Made by a program: the position numbers and the translations under genes. Shown piece by piece: positions 35,661-43,269 of a stretch of DNA of 64,000 nucleotides. Every line of letters starts with the position of its first letter. Position 1 is the first letter of the stretch. The stretch is from Brevibacterium jeotgali (lineage in GTDB: Bacteria; Actinomycetota; Actinomycetes; Actinomycetales; Brevibacteriaceae), in NCBI RefSeq assembly GCF_900169175.1, contig NZ_FXZM01000013.1:23284-87283 (forward strand), written 5' to 3'. The notes beneath the pieces were generated by a model, which saw nothing but the letters and a program-made list of their open reading frames with translations, had not been told where the DNA came from and did no database searches.

Positions 35661-36634
35661 GCGCCATCGGCGGACTCCGGGTCGTCTTCGTCGGAGGAAA
35701 GGGCGGGGTCGGCAAGACGACCGTCGCCTCCACTGCGGCTGTCGCCCGAGCGCTCGAAGGCGCTCGGGTGCTCGTCGTCTCCACGGACCCCGCCCACAAC
35801 CTGGGGCACCTGTGGGACCGTGAGGTCGGCGATGATCCCGTGCGGCTGGCGACCTTCACCGAGGATGCGTCCGCCGGCGGCGTCGTCGATGGGATGGAGA
35901 TCGACCCGCGGGCCACTTTGGATCGGCACCTCGCCTCCGTCGAGCGGACGATGCGACGCATGCTGCCCGAACGCATGCGCCCTCACGCGGAGCGTCACCT
36001 CGAGATGGCGCGCGAGGCCCCGGGCAGCTTCGAGGCAGCCGTACTCGAACGCGTGGCCGACGCCGCCGCACTGGGCATGGACGCGTACGATCTGGTCGTC
36101 TTCGACACCGCGCCGTCCGGCCACACCCTCAGACTCCTCTCCCTGCCGGGCCAGCTCACCACCTGGACGGAATCACTGCTGAAGAACCGTGACCGCTCCG
36201 AGCGGTACGCGTCGGCGATGCGCAGCATCGCGGGCACGAAGGGCGATGACCCCGCGTCCGCGGCGGATGCGGAGCTGCGTCGCACCCTCATCCGGCGCAG
36301 AGACCGATTCGAGAACCTGCGCGCGGTCGTGACGGATCGTGCGCGCACGGGCTTCCTCATCGTCTTCACTCCGGAACGGATGCCGGTGGCGGAGACGCTC
36401 GAGCTTGCCGATTCGCTCACGGATCTCCGGGTCCCCCTCGCAGCGCTCGTCGCCAACCGCCGTTCGCCCGCGGACGCAGGCGAGCTGCTGCGGGCACGGC
36501 GTGACGTCGAGGAGCCGCAGGTGGACCGGGTGAAGGTCGCGCTGCCCCACGTTCCGCTGACCGAGCTGCCCCTGGTCTCCGGCGAGCTGGTGGGCCACGA
36601 CGCGCTCGTCGACTTCGCCCGGCGCCTGACCTGA
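35651..36634 (+). CDS. ArsA/Get3-family ATPase
   Basis: 327 residues from ATG 35651, a start that overlaps the cory-CC-star stop by ten bases. Deviant Walker A GGKGGVGKTT (15-24) with the signature Lys, STDPAHNLGHLW (switch I) and VVFDTAPSGHTLRLLSLPGQL (switch II/A-loop) match ArsA and Get3. Only one ATPase half, as in Get3 and most bacterial homologues. No ArsB or arsenic regulator is near. It probably senses or carries a client; the tiny CC-ended protein encoded just before is the obvious candidate. Confidence 0.9.
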   Translation: MLLSAIGGLRVVFVGGKGGVGKTTVASTAAVARALEGARVLVVSTDPAHNLGHLWDREVGDDPVRLATFTEDASAGGVVDGMEIDPRATLDRHLASVERTMRRMLPERMRPHAERHLEMAREAPGSFEAAVLERVADAAALGMDAYDLVVFDTAPSGHTLRLLSLPGQLTTWTESLLKNRDRSERYASAMRSIAGTKGDDPASAADAELRRTLIRRRDRFENLRAVVTDRARTGFLIVFTPERMPVAETLELADSLTDLRVPLAALVANRRSPADAGELLRARRDVEEPQVDRVKVALPHVPLTELPLVSGELVGHDALVDFARRLT

Positions 36635-36637
36635 TCC

Positions 36638-37063
36638 TCACCGGCCTCGCCGGAGGGCACGCACCCAGTTCCTGCACGGCATGACGGTCCCCCGCCGCAC
36701 TCCGGCGCACGGCGGCATGACGTCAGGGGGCCCACCCTCGATACAGATCTCACCCCCTGACGGGTCCTCGACCCACCGCTCCTTGGACCACAGCGCGAAC
36801 GCCGGCTCGTAGGCGTTGAGGAAGATCTCGCAGTCACAGCAGCACGCGCCCAAACGCGAGAGCCGTTTGATGATCGCGGTCGAGCGAGGCGCGGACGCGT
36901 CCCGGTACTGCAGGGTGAAGCGGTGGGTGTTGTCGTAGCCGAAGCTGCGCAGCTGACGGTCGACGAAGCAGACGAGGCACTCCCCCAGGTCAGGGGTCAT
37001 GAGCGCCAGTGCGGCTTCCCGGACGATGCGTTCCGCCTCCGCGGATTTCGTGTTCGCTTTCAT
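36638..37063 (-). CDS. DUF2695-like Cys-rich protein
   Basis: 141 residues from ATG 37063. It has LGECLVCFVDRQLRSFGYDNTHRFTLQYRDA and then LGACCCDCEIFLNAYEPAF, the Cys/Asp-Cys-Glu pattern I associate with DUF2695. In total there are many Cys (including CxxC and CCCDC), so metal binding is plausible. The C-terminal part GGPPDVMPPCAGVRRGTVMPC is also Cys-bearing. Convergent with the ArsA-like gene, three bases between stops. Function unknown. Confidence 0.7.
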   Translation of the reverse strand: MKANTKSAEAERIVREAALALMTPDLGECLVCFVDRQLRSFGYDNTHRFTLQYRDASAPRSTAIIKRLSRLGACCCDCEIFLNAYEPAFALWSKERWVEDPSGGEICIEGGPPDVMPPCAGVRRGTVMPCRNWVRALRRGR

Positions 37064-37086
37064 AACCGAACACTCGCACGAGCCAC

Positions 37087-37110
37087 GGACACGGAAACGG
37101 AAACGGAAAC
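37087..37110. repeat. hexanucleotide tandem repeat
   Basis: GGACAC followed by three exact GGAAAC units. It sits 24-47 bases upstream of the ATG of the leftward DUF2695-like gene, in a divergent spacer. Slippage here would alter promoter or leader spacing. Confidence 0.6.
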
Positions 37111-37303
37111 GACCCTTGCATCCGGGCAATCGCCCCCGCTGGGCATGCGCGGGCCAGCCGCGCCCCTCCCGGGTTCCGCCCAATCCAGCCCACACCCAGA
37201 CGGAGCACGAGTGCCGGTCAGTCGTCTTCGTTACCGTAGGGGGTTGGCCAGCGAGCATTGCCCGCACAACCGGGCGTCCGCAGACGAGCAGGCAGGAGAA
37301 CTG

Positions 37304-38128
37304 GTGCAGTTCAGAACCATGGGCATGGCAATTGGCGCGACCGGCTTCGCACTGGCAGTGGCCGCGTGCGGCGGCTCCGGAGGCTCTGAAGCAGCCCCCG
37401 AGGGGCAGGAGTCCCCCGCCGCCGAACAGGGGCAGGACCCTGCGGCCGGCGGCGGAACAGCCGAAGGCGAGCAGCCCGCGGCGCCAGAACCCGACCTCGA
37501 AGGCGTTCCCGACGTGGTGGCCGACGTCAACGGCACGGAGATCACGAAGGACGAGTTCACCGGCGTCTACGAGAGCCAGTTCCAGCAGATGGCGATGCAG
37601 TCGCAGGCATCCGGCCAGGAAGTCGATCAGGACAAGCTGAAGAGCGACACCCTGGACAGCCTCATCGGCGTCGAGCTCCTCGAGCAGGAGGCCGGCGACC
37701 GCGGCATCGAGGTGAGCGATTCTCAGATCGAGGAAGCACTCACGGAGACGGCCGAGAAGAACCAGATGAGCGCCGACGACTTCATCGCCGCCATGGAAGA
37801 GCAGGGCATGCCGGAGGATGAGGTCCGCTCACAGGTCGCATCGCAGGAGACCGTCGGACAGCTCGTCGAAGACGAGAACGGCGGATTCGAAGCGAGCGAC
37901 GATGAGCTGAAGGAAGCGTACGACCAGGCGAAGTCCCAGCAGGAGCAGATGGCCCAGCAGCCCCAGCAGGGTCAGCAGGGCGCACCTCAGCAGCCGCAGG
38001 AGATGCCTCCGTTCGAAGAGGTGAAGCCGCAGCTCGAGGACCAGGTCACGCAGCAGAAGCAGGCGGAGGCGACCGACGCCCTCGCAACCGAACTGCGCGA
38101 AGGCGCGGATGTGACCGTCAACCTCTGA
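37304..38128 (+). CDS. SurA-N-like lipoprotein (chaperone-type, no PPIase domain)
   Basis: 274 residues from a GTG at 37304, preceded by AGGAGA. Signal peptide with lipobox ALAVAAC, then an Ala/Gly/Glu-rich linker (about 25-65). Residues about 70-180 look like a SurA N-terminal chaperone domain: VADVNGTEITKDEFTGVYESQFQQ, DTLDSLIGVELLEQEAGDRGIEVSDSQIEEAL and MPEDEVRSQVASQETV. The parvulin isomerase domain is absent. The C-terminal part has a Gln/Pro-rich run and PPFEEVKPQLEDQV, the usual end helix. It would sit outside the membrane and help fold secreted proteins. Its 3' end overlaps the convergent transporter gene by 11 bases. Confidence 0.85.
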   Translation: MQFRTMGMAIGATGFALAVAACGGSGGSEAAPEGQESPAAEQGQDPAAGGGTAEGEQPAAPEPDLEGVPDVVADVNGTEITKDEFTGVYESQFQQMAMQSQASGQEVDQDKLKSDTLDSLIGVELLEQEAGDRGIEVSDSQIEEALTETAEKNQMSADDFIAAMEEQGMPEDEVRSQVASQETVGQLVEDENGGFEASDDELKEAYDQAKSQQEQMAQQPQQGQQGAPQQPQEMPPFEEVKPQLEDQVTQQKQAEATDALATELREGADVTVNL

Positions 38129-39164
38129 CGCGCCTCACGCCGCTCACGACGAACCCCACGGCCACGGCCAGCCACGCGCACACGGCGACGCCTAGGAAAC
38201 CGGTGCCCACGGCCTCGAGCGCGGGGATGTGATCGACGCGCCCCAGGCGGATCGACGCGACGGCGAACATCCCCAGCGGGAACACCATCGACCACAGCGC
38301 AGGCGTGTAGCGCAGGGGCACCCGGTGGATGACGTGCCGCCAGATCCCGGCGCCCGCGAACATGGGGATGAGCCACGCGGCGAAGCACCAGAAGATGACG
38401 ACCGTCGCACTGACGAGTGACCGCGAGGCATCGATCATCGGCGTCGACGGCATGTCTGCGATGCCGGCGCCTGCGACGACGGATATCGCCAGCGCTCCCA
38501 TCGCGACCCAGTACGGCGCATCGAACTGCTCCGGAGTCACACCGTGGTGGACGAAGCGCAGCGTCACGAGCACGGCGATGCCGGCATAGAGCAGCGTGCC
38601 GACGGACCACGACATCACCGTGAGGATGCCGATGAGGTGCGAGTACTGCGGGACCAGCGGCAGGACTGCTGCGAGCGCGACGGCCACCGACTGCGAACCC
38701 ACCGACCAGATGAACCACGTGCCGTTGGTGCGGGCGAGGATCGGCTCCCCATCGCGCGCCATGAGGACCTGCCACGGCAGCACGTATCCGAGCACCAGCC
38801 ACACCGCGGCCGCCACGACCACCAGGCCCACGGACACCGGCGCGAACCGCGTCTCCAGCAGACCGACGGACAGCACTCCCGTTCCGGCGACGATCGTGAA
38901 GTAGCCGAAGGTCCTCTCCGGGTCGCGCTGGTCGGCCTTCACCCGCTCGCGATGGCGGAACCAGCGCAGCGCGTAGAGCAGGGCCAGCACCACATATGCG
39001 ACGAGCGCGATCACCAGGAGGATCGTCGCCGCCCATCCGACGCCCACGGTGTCCAGACCGATCGCCACGATGCCCGTCGCCATGACGAGCGCGAAGTACC
39101 CCGGCGACAGCCCCGCGAGGGCACGGTCGAATCGCTGCACGGGAGAGCTGATCGTGGTCGTCAC
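38118..39164 (-). CDS. TDT-family (tellurite resistance / C4-dicarboxylate / SLAC1-like) transporter
   Basis: 348 residues from a GTG at 39164; the frame is open further upstream, but that part is not hydrophobic and overlaps the next gene. About ten membrane helices. LSPGYFALVMATGIVAIGL and FGYFTIVAGTGVLSVGL are the repeated half-motifs of the TehA/SLAC1 fold; WSMVFPLGMFAVASIRLG lies in the last helices. It is probably an anion or dicarboxylate exporter, not necessarily tellurite-related. Confidence 0.88.
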   Translation of the reverse strand: MTTTISSPVQRFDRALAGLSPGYFALVMATGIVAIGLDTVGVGWAATILLVIALVAYVVLALLYALRWFRHRERVKADQRDPERTFGYFTIVAGTGVLSVGLLETRFAPVSVGLVVVAAAVWLVLGYVLPWQVLMARDGEPILARTNGTWFIWSVGSQSVAVALAAVLPLVPQYSHLIGILTVMSWSVGTLLYAGIAVLVTLRFVHHGVTPEQFDAPYWVAMGALAISVVAGAGIADMPSTPMIDASRSLVSATVVIFWCFAAWLIPMFAGAGIWRHVIHRVPLRYTPALWSMVFPLGMFAVASIRLGRVDHIPALEAVGTGFLGVAVCAWLAVAVGFVVSGVRRVRG

Positions 39165-39238
39165 CCTCCCATTGTGGCCGCATCCCGCTGCCGAGGTCCC
39201 GCGCGGGTCACCGCTCGCGACCCCGGCGCCGCTGGCAG

Positions 39239-39697
39239 TCACCTCCGGCGACGCCTGCTGCGCGCGGGCGTCCTCGCCCAATCACCCCGGACGAACCGGA
39301 CGAGTCGAATAAGGCCGATGACCGCGGCGGCGCCGTAGAAGAGCGCACCGATCGCGAACGCGGGGATCGTGAACCCGGGGGCGTAGCGCCATCTGCCGAT
39401 CACCGGCACGCCGAGTGATTCGAGGAGGGCGCAGAACGCGCAGCCCACCGCAGTCGCACCGGCGGCGGCGACGAGGAGCACCCGACCGACCAACCGCTCC
39501 TCGCCGATGAGCTGCGCGATGCCGACCAGCAGGCATCCGCCGAAGAACAGCAGGCAGAGCAGACCGATCGGATGGCCCGGGCCGACCACGATGACAACCC
39601 CGGCCACGACGAACAGGGACGACACGACGATCAGCTTGATCGCGTCACGTCGCCGCTTGCGCACCATCTCGGCGAAGTACCTCTCGAACTCGGACAC
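39239..39697 (-). CDS. membrane protein, unknown
   Basis: 152 residues when started at a GTG at 39697 (open frame continues further without coding character). A basic N-terminus (EMVRKRRRDAIK) precedes four hydrophobic helices (about 25-45, 50-70, 80-100, 115-135). The C-terminal tail is Arg-rich. No family is recognised. Upstream of, and in the same direction as, the TDT transporter, and divergent from the TetR gene; the TetR operator may also affect it. Confidence 0.6.
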   Translation of the reverse strand: MSEFERYFAEMVRKRRRDAIKLIVVSSLFVVAGVVIVVGPGHPIGLLCLLFFGGCLLVGIAQLIGEERLVGRVLLVAAAGATAVGCAFCALLESLGVPVIGRWRYAPGFTIPAFAIGALFYGAAAVIGLIRLVRFVRGDWARTPARSRRRRR

Positions 39698-39755
39698 CGT
39701 CCCAGGGTATCCGCGCCCCCGTGCACACGAAGGGTGTGACGGTCGTCGCCTCTCC

Positions 39756-39789
39756 TTGCAGTCAGTGCAATTATGCGCGTACTGTAATT
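39756..39789. promoter_or_regulatory. candidate TetR operator (two overlapping inverted repeats)
   Basis: TTGCAGTCAGTGCAA at 39756-39770 (5+5+5) is a perfect inverted repeat; AATTA at 39769-39773 and TAATT at 39785-39789 form a second one with an 11-base spacer. They end 6 bases before the TetR ATG, in an AT-rich spot that also must hold the promoter. Confidence 0.55.
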
Positions 39790-39795
39790 CGCGCG

Positions 39796-40473
39796 ATGAC
39801 AACACATGAGACACCACCAGACATCAGCCTGCGCGAACGGAAGAAGCTGGAGACCCGACGCATGATCCGTCGGGTCGCACTCGATCTGGCCACGGAGCAC
39901 GGGCTGGAAGAGCTCACCGTGGAAGCGATCGCCCAGAGTGCCGACATCTCGCCGCGCACGTTCTTCAACTACTTCTCCCACAAGGAGGACGCGCTGGTGA
40001 CTGACGCCGCAGCAGCCGCGTCGGCACTGCATCCGGCGATCGTCGCGCGGCCCGCGGAGGAGTCTCCCCTCCACGCTATCCGCGCGGTGATCACAGAGCA
40101 TGACCTCTTCTCCCTCATGAACACGGATCGCGATCGCACGCTCACGCGGCAGAAGCTGGTGCAGCAGCATCCGACCCTCACCTCGCGCCAGCTGGGGCAG
40201 CACGCACTGATGGAGCAGGCGCTCAGAGACGCGGTCGCAGAGCGACTGGGCACGGATCCGGAGTCTGATCTGCGTCCCGCGCTCGTCGCCGGAGTGGCGG
40301 GATCCGTCATTCGCATCGCAATACAGCGGTGGACCGCGAGCGACGAGACCGCGCTCAGCGACCTGCTCGTCTCCGCCTTCGACATGCTCGAGCAGGGTCT
40401 CCTCTCGCACACGCCCTCCGACCCGGGCGCCTCCGTCACATCCTCGCAGGCAGGAGGGAACCCGCATGAGTGA
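39796..40473 (+). CDS. TetR-family transcriptional regulator
   Basis: 225 residues from ATG 39796. N-terminal HTH at about 15-60: LRERKKLETRRMIRRVALDLATEHGLEELTVEAIAQSADISPRTFFNYFSHKEDAL-type sequence (key part ISPRTFFNYFSHKED), characteristic of the MycR/AcrR-like group. C-terminal ligand domain. It overlaps the MFS gene by eight bases, so it probably represses that pump and responds to its substrate. Two inverted repeats just upstream are likely operators. Confidence 0.92.
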   Translation: MTTHETPPDISLRERKKLETRRMIRRVALDLATEHGLEELTVEAIAQSADISPRTFFNYFSHKEDALVTDAAAAASALHPAIVARPAEESPLHAIRAVITEHDLFSLMNTDRDRTLTRQKLVQQHPTLTSRQLGQHALMEQALRDAVAERLGTDPESDLRPALVAGVAGSVIRIAIQRWTASDETALSDLLVSAFDMLEQGLLSHTPSDPGASVTSSQAGGNPHE

Positions 40474-41905
40474 GTCAGGCAGGACCGGCGCAGAGGACCA
40501 CTCACCGGTCAATCGCAACATCGTCATGGGCGTCCTGCTCTCCGGCGCATTCGTCATCATCCTCAACCAGACGCTCCTCAACACGGCACTGCCCGCATTC
40601 ATGCTGGACTTCGGCATCTCCGCCAGCGAAGCCCAGTGGGTGACCACGATCTTCATGCTGGTCAACGGCATCATGATCCCCGTCACCGCATTCCTCATCC
40701 AGAAGTTCACGACGCGCACGCTCTTCCTCACCGCCATGGGGCTCTTCATCGCGGGGACGCTGATCTGCGCGCTGGCGCCCGTCTACCCCGTACTGCTGCT
40801 GGGGCGCGTCGTCCAGGCCATGAGCGGCGGGCTCATCATCCCGCTCATGCAGACGATCCTGTTCGCGATCTTCCCCGTCCACAAGCGCGGCAGCGCGATG
40901 GGCACGTTCGGACTCGTCATCTCGTTCGCACCCGCGATCGGACCGAGCCTCTCCGGCTGGATCGTCGACCATCTCCCCTGGCCGGTCCTGTTCTACATGA
41001 TGCTGCCGATCGCCCTCATCGCGACGGTGGTCGCGCACTTCATCCTCCGGAACGTCACCGAACGGACGCATCCGCGCCTGGACGTCCTGTCGATCATCCT
41101 GTCGTCGTTCGGCTTCGGCGGGCTGCTGTTCGGCTTCGGCGGTGCCGGCGATGCCGGCTGGACCAGCGCCGAGGTCCTGGTCCCCCTGGCCATCGGAGCG
41201 ATCACCCTGACCTGGTTCATCCTTCGCCAGCTGACGCTCGACGAACCGCTGCTCGAACTGCGTGTGCTGAAGTACCCCATGTTCACCCTCAATACAGTGC
41301 TGGGCATGTGCGTCTTCATCGCCATGATCGGCGGGATGCTCATCATTCCGATGTTCATGCAGAACATGAGTGACTTCACGGCGATGGAGTCAGGGCTGGC
41401 TCTGCTGCCGGGCGCGGTCCTCATGGGGCTCATGTCACCGGTGACCGGCCGCATCTTCGACGCAGTCGGTGCCAAGTGGCTCGCAGTCATCGGCTTCACG
41501 ATGCTGGCCGTGTCGACGTTCATGCTCGCCCTGCTCTCCGTCGACACCACGTTCGTCTACATCGCGGCGGTCAACACCGTGCGCATGCTGGGCACCGCGA
41601 TGGTCATCATGCCGGTGACGACTGCGGCGCTGAACCAGCTCCCGCAGCGGCTCATCCCCCACGGCACCGCGCTCAACAACACCATGCGGCAGGTCGCTGC
41701 GTCAGTGGGGACCGCGGTCCTCGTCACCGTCATGGTCGCGGCGGCGCGGGACCCCGAGGTATACGGCCCCGCAGGCCCGATCCACGGCGCGAACGTGTCG
41801 TTCTTCGTCGCCGGGACGGTCGCGTTCCTGGGCGTCGTCGGCGCGTTCTTCATCAGGGACTCGCACGGGCCTGCGACGCGGGAGGCACCCGCGGAGACCG
41901 GGTGA
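40466..41905 (+). CDS. MFS drug exporter, DHA2 (EmrB/QacA) type
   Basis: 479 residues with 14 predicted helices. DHA2 motifs: LNTALPAFMLDFGISASEAQWVTTIFMLVNGIMIPVTAFL (motif D1 and helix 1-2), GRVVQAMSGGLIIPLMQT (motif B), GPSLSGWIVD (antiporter motif C). It exports lipophilic drugs or dyes by proton antiport. Coupled to the TetR gene. The substrate is not inferable. Confidence 0.92.
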   Translation: MSESGRTGAEDHSPVNRNIVMGVLLSGAFVIILNQTLLNTALPAFMLDFGISASEAQWVTTIFMLVNGIMIPVTAFLIQKFTTRTLFLTAMGLFIAGTLICALAPVYPVLLLGRVVQAMSGGLIIPLMQTILFAIFPVHKRGSAMGTFGLVISFAPAIGPSLSGWIVDHLPWPVLFYMMLPIALIATVVAHFILRNVTERTHPRLDVLSIILSSFGFGGLLFGFGGAGDAGWTSAEVLVPLAIGAITLTWFILRQLTLDEPLLELRVLKYPMFTLNTVLGMCVFIAMIGGMLIIPMFMQNMSDFTAMESGLALLPGAVLMGLMSPVTGRIFDAVGAKWLAVIGFTMLAVSTFMLALLSVDTTFVYIAAVNTVRMLGTAMVIMPVTTAALNQLPQRLIPHGTALNNTMRQVAASVGTAVLVTVMVAAARDPEVYGPAGPIHGANVSFFVAGTVAFLGVVGAFFIRDSHGPATREAPAETG

Positions 41906-42006
41906 TCCGCACCCCTCCCCCTCTGGCCAGAATCGGACTGTTCACGTAGCGTGCCGACTACAGTTCCCTCGGGGATCAGCCTGAGGGCGGCCCACGAGGA
42001 GGAGCC

Positions 42007-42219
42007 ATGTCCCATCAGGTCTACAACGTCACGGAGATCGTCGGCACGTCACCGGACGGTTCCGATGCGGCGATCGCCAATGCAGTCCGCGAAGCGTCGA
42101 ACACGCTGCGCAACCTCGACTGGTTCGAGGTCATGTCGATCCGCGGTCAGCTGGAGGACGGAGCCGTCAAGCACTGGCAGGTGACGATCAAGGTCGGATT
42201 CCGCCACGACGGCGGCTGA
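42007..42219 (+). CDS. dodecin family protein
   Basis: 70 residues, the normal length. MSHQVYNVTEIVGTSPDGSDAAIANAV, then LRNLDWFEVMSIRG and WQVTIKVGFRHDGG. It has the single Trp (in LDWFEV) that stacks with flavin in flavin-binding dodecins, and the beta-alpha-beta-beta order. It forms a dodecamer that stores FMN or a CoA-linked flavin. GGAGG precedes the ATG. Confidence 0.92.
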   Translation: MSHQVYNVTEIVGTSPDGSDAAIANAVREASNTLRNLDWFEVMSIRGQLEDGAVKHWQVTIKVGFRHDGG

Positions 42220-42310
42220 CCGCGGCGAGCTCGTGGACGACCGCGGGCCGCAGTCGAGGCGCACGTGCCGACCCGTGGGCGCGCCTGTCCCCGTGTGGGA
42301 GTCTGGACGG

Positions 42311-43213
42311 ATGGATGGCTCACTGAACGACCTCTCGCACACCGCCCACCGCATCGCTTCGGACCATGGCCTCGACCTCGATCCGACGACGATCACCGTC
42401 AACGAGATGGGCCTCGATTTCCGCGTGGTCATCGCCCGCACGGTCACCGGCGACTGGTGGACCCTGCGGTTCCCCCGACGGCCCGATGTGCTCGGACGAG
42501 CGGACGTGGAGAACCGACTGCTGCGGAGGGTCGCTCCGCACCTGTCCGTGTCGGTGCCGGACTGGCGCATCCATTCTCCGGATCTCATCGCCTATCCGCT
42601 GCTTCCCGGCGAGCCCGGCCTCACCCTGACGGAGCAGGGCGAGCCCCGATGGCACACCGATGTCTCGTCGGACGCGTACTCAGAGACTTTGGGCGACTTC
42701 CTCAGCGAACTGCACGGCATCGACCCGGCCGAGGTCACAGGCACCGGCATCGAGGTGAGGACCCCTGCGCAGGAGCGTGAGAAGTGGCGTGAGGACATCG
42801 ACCGCGTCGCCGCGGAGTTCGAGGTCGCCGAGCACCTCACCCGGCGATGGGACGCCTGGCTGCAGGAAGACAGCTACTGGCCGCAGTGGAGCGTGCTCAC
42901 CCACGGGGAGATCTATCCGGCACACACCCTCGTCGTCGATGACGCGATCACCGCCGTGCTCGACTGGACCACTGCGGCGGTCGGCGATCCGGCGCGGGAC
43001 TTCGTGTTCCACCGCGTCTCCGCCTCACCGAACGCGTTCGCGCAGACGGTGACCCGCTACGGCGCAGCCGGAGGCCGCGTCTGGCCCCGGTTCGCGGACC
43101 ACTGCACGGAGATGTTCTCCGCGAACGCCGTGGGCTACGGCCTCTACGCAGTGGAGACGGGCGATCCCGCTCATCGCGAGGCGGCGGCCGCACAGCTGAA
43201 TCCCGTGCCCTGA
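42311..43213 (+). CDS. macrolide 2'-phosphotransferase-like kinase (Mph/APH family)
   Basis: 300 residues from ATG 42311. Clear similarity in order to Mph proteins: VNEMGLDFRVVIARTVTG, WTLRFPRRPDVLGRADVENRLL (nucleotide lobe with Arg/Lys and Glu), VPDWRIHSPDLIAYPLLPG, then the Brenner-type motif at 198-200 and AVLDWTTAAVGDPARD (Mg-binding Asp 218). The catalytic loop reads HGE where Mph and APH enzymes have HGD, so the base would be Glu 200. It ends AGGRVWPRFADHCTEMF, also shared with Mph. May phosphorylate macrolides, but activity is uncertain. A 14-bp duplication covers its stop codon. Confidence 0.8.
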   Translation: MDGSLNDLSHTAHRIASDHGLDLDPTTITVNEMGLDFRVVIARTVTGDWWTLRFPRRPDVLGRADVENRLLRRVAPHLSVSVPDWRIHSPDLIAYPLLPGEPGLTLTEQGEPRWHTDVSSDAYSETLGDFLSELHGIDPAEVTGTGIEVRTPAQEREKWREDIDRVAAEFEVAEHLTRRWDAWLQEDSYWPQWSVLTHGEIYPAHTLVVDDAITAVLDWTTAAVGDPARDFVFHRVSASPNAFAQTVTRYGAAGGRVWPRFADHCTEMFSANAVGYGLYAVETGDPAHREAAAAQLNPVP

Positions 43214-43269
43214 ACCCCGTGCCCTGAAGCACGAGCCCTGAGACACGAAGACCAGAACCGCACCCGTCC

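Noticed and set aside
33636..36634. Arsenic resistance operon
   Set aside because: The ATPase has the ArsA fold, but there is no ArsB, ArsR, ArsC or ArsD nearby and the context is cstA plus cory-CC-star.
43202..43228. Tandem 14-bp duplication around the stop of the Mph-like gene as a mobile-element footprint
   Set aside because: Two CCCGTGCCCTGAA copies 14 bp apart are contiguous and not flanking an insertion, so simple slippage is the better explanation.
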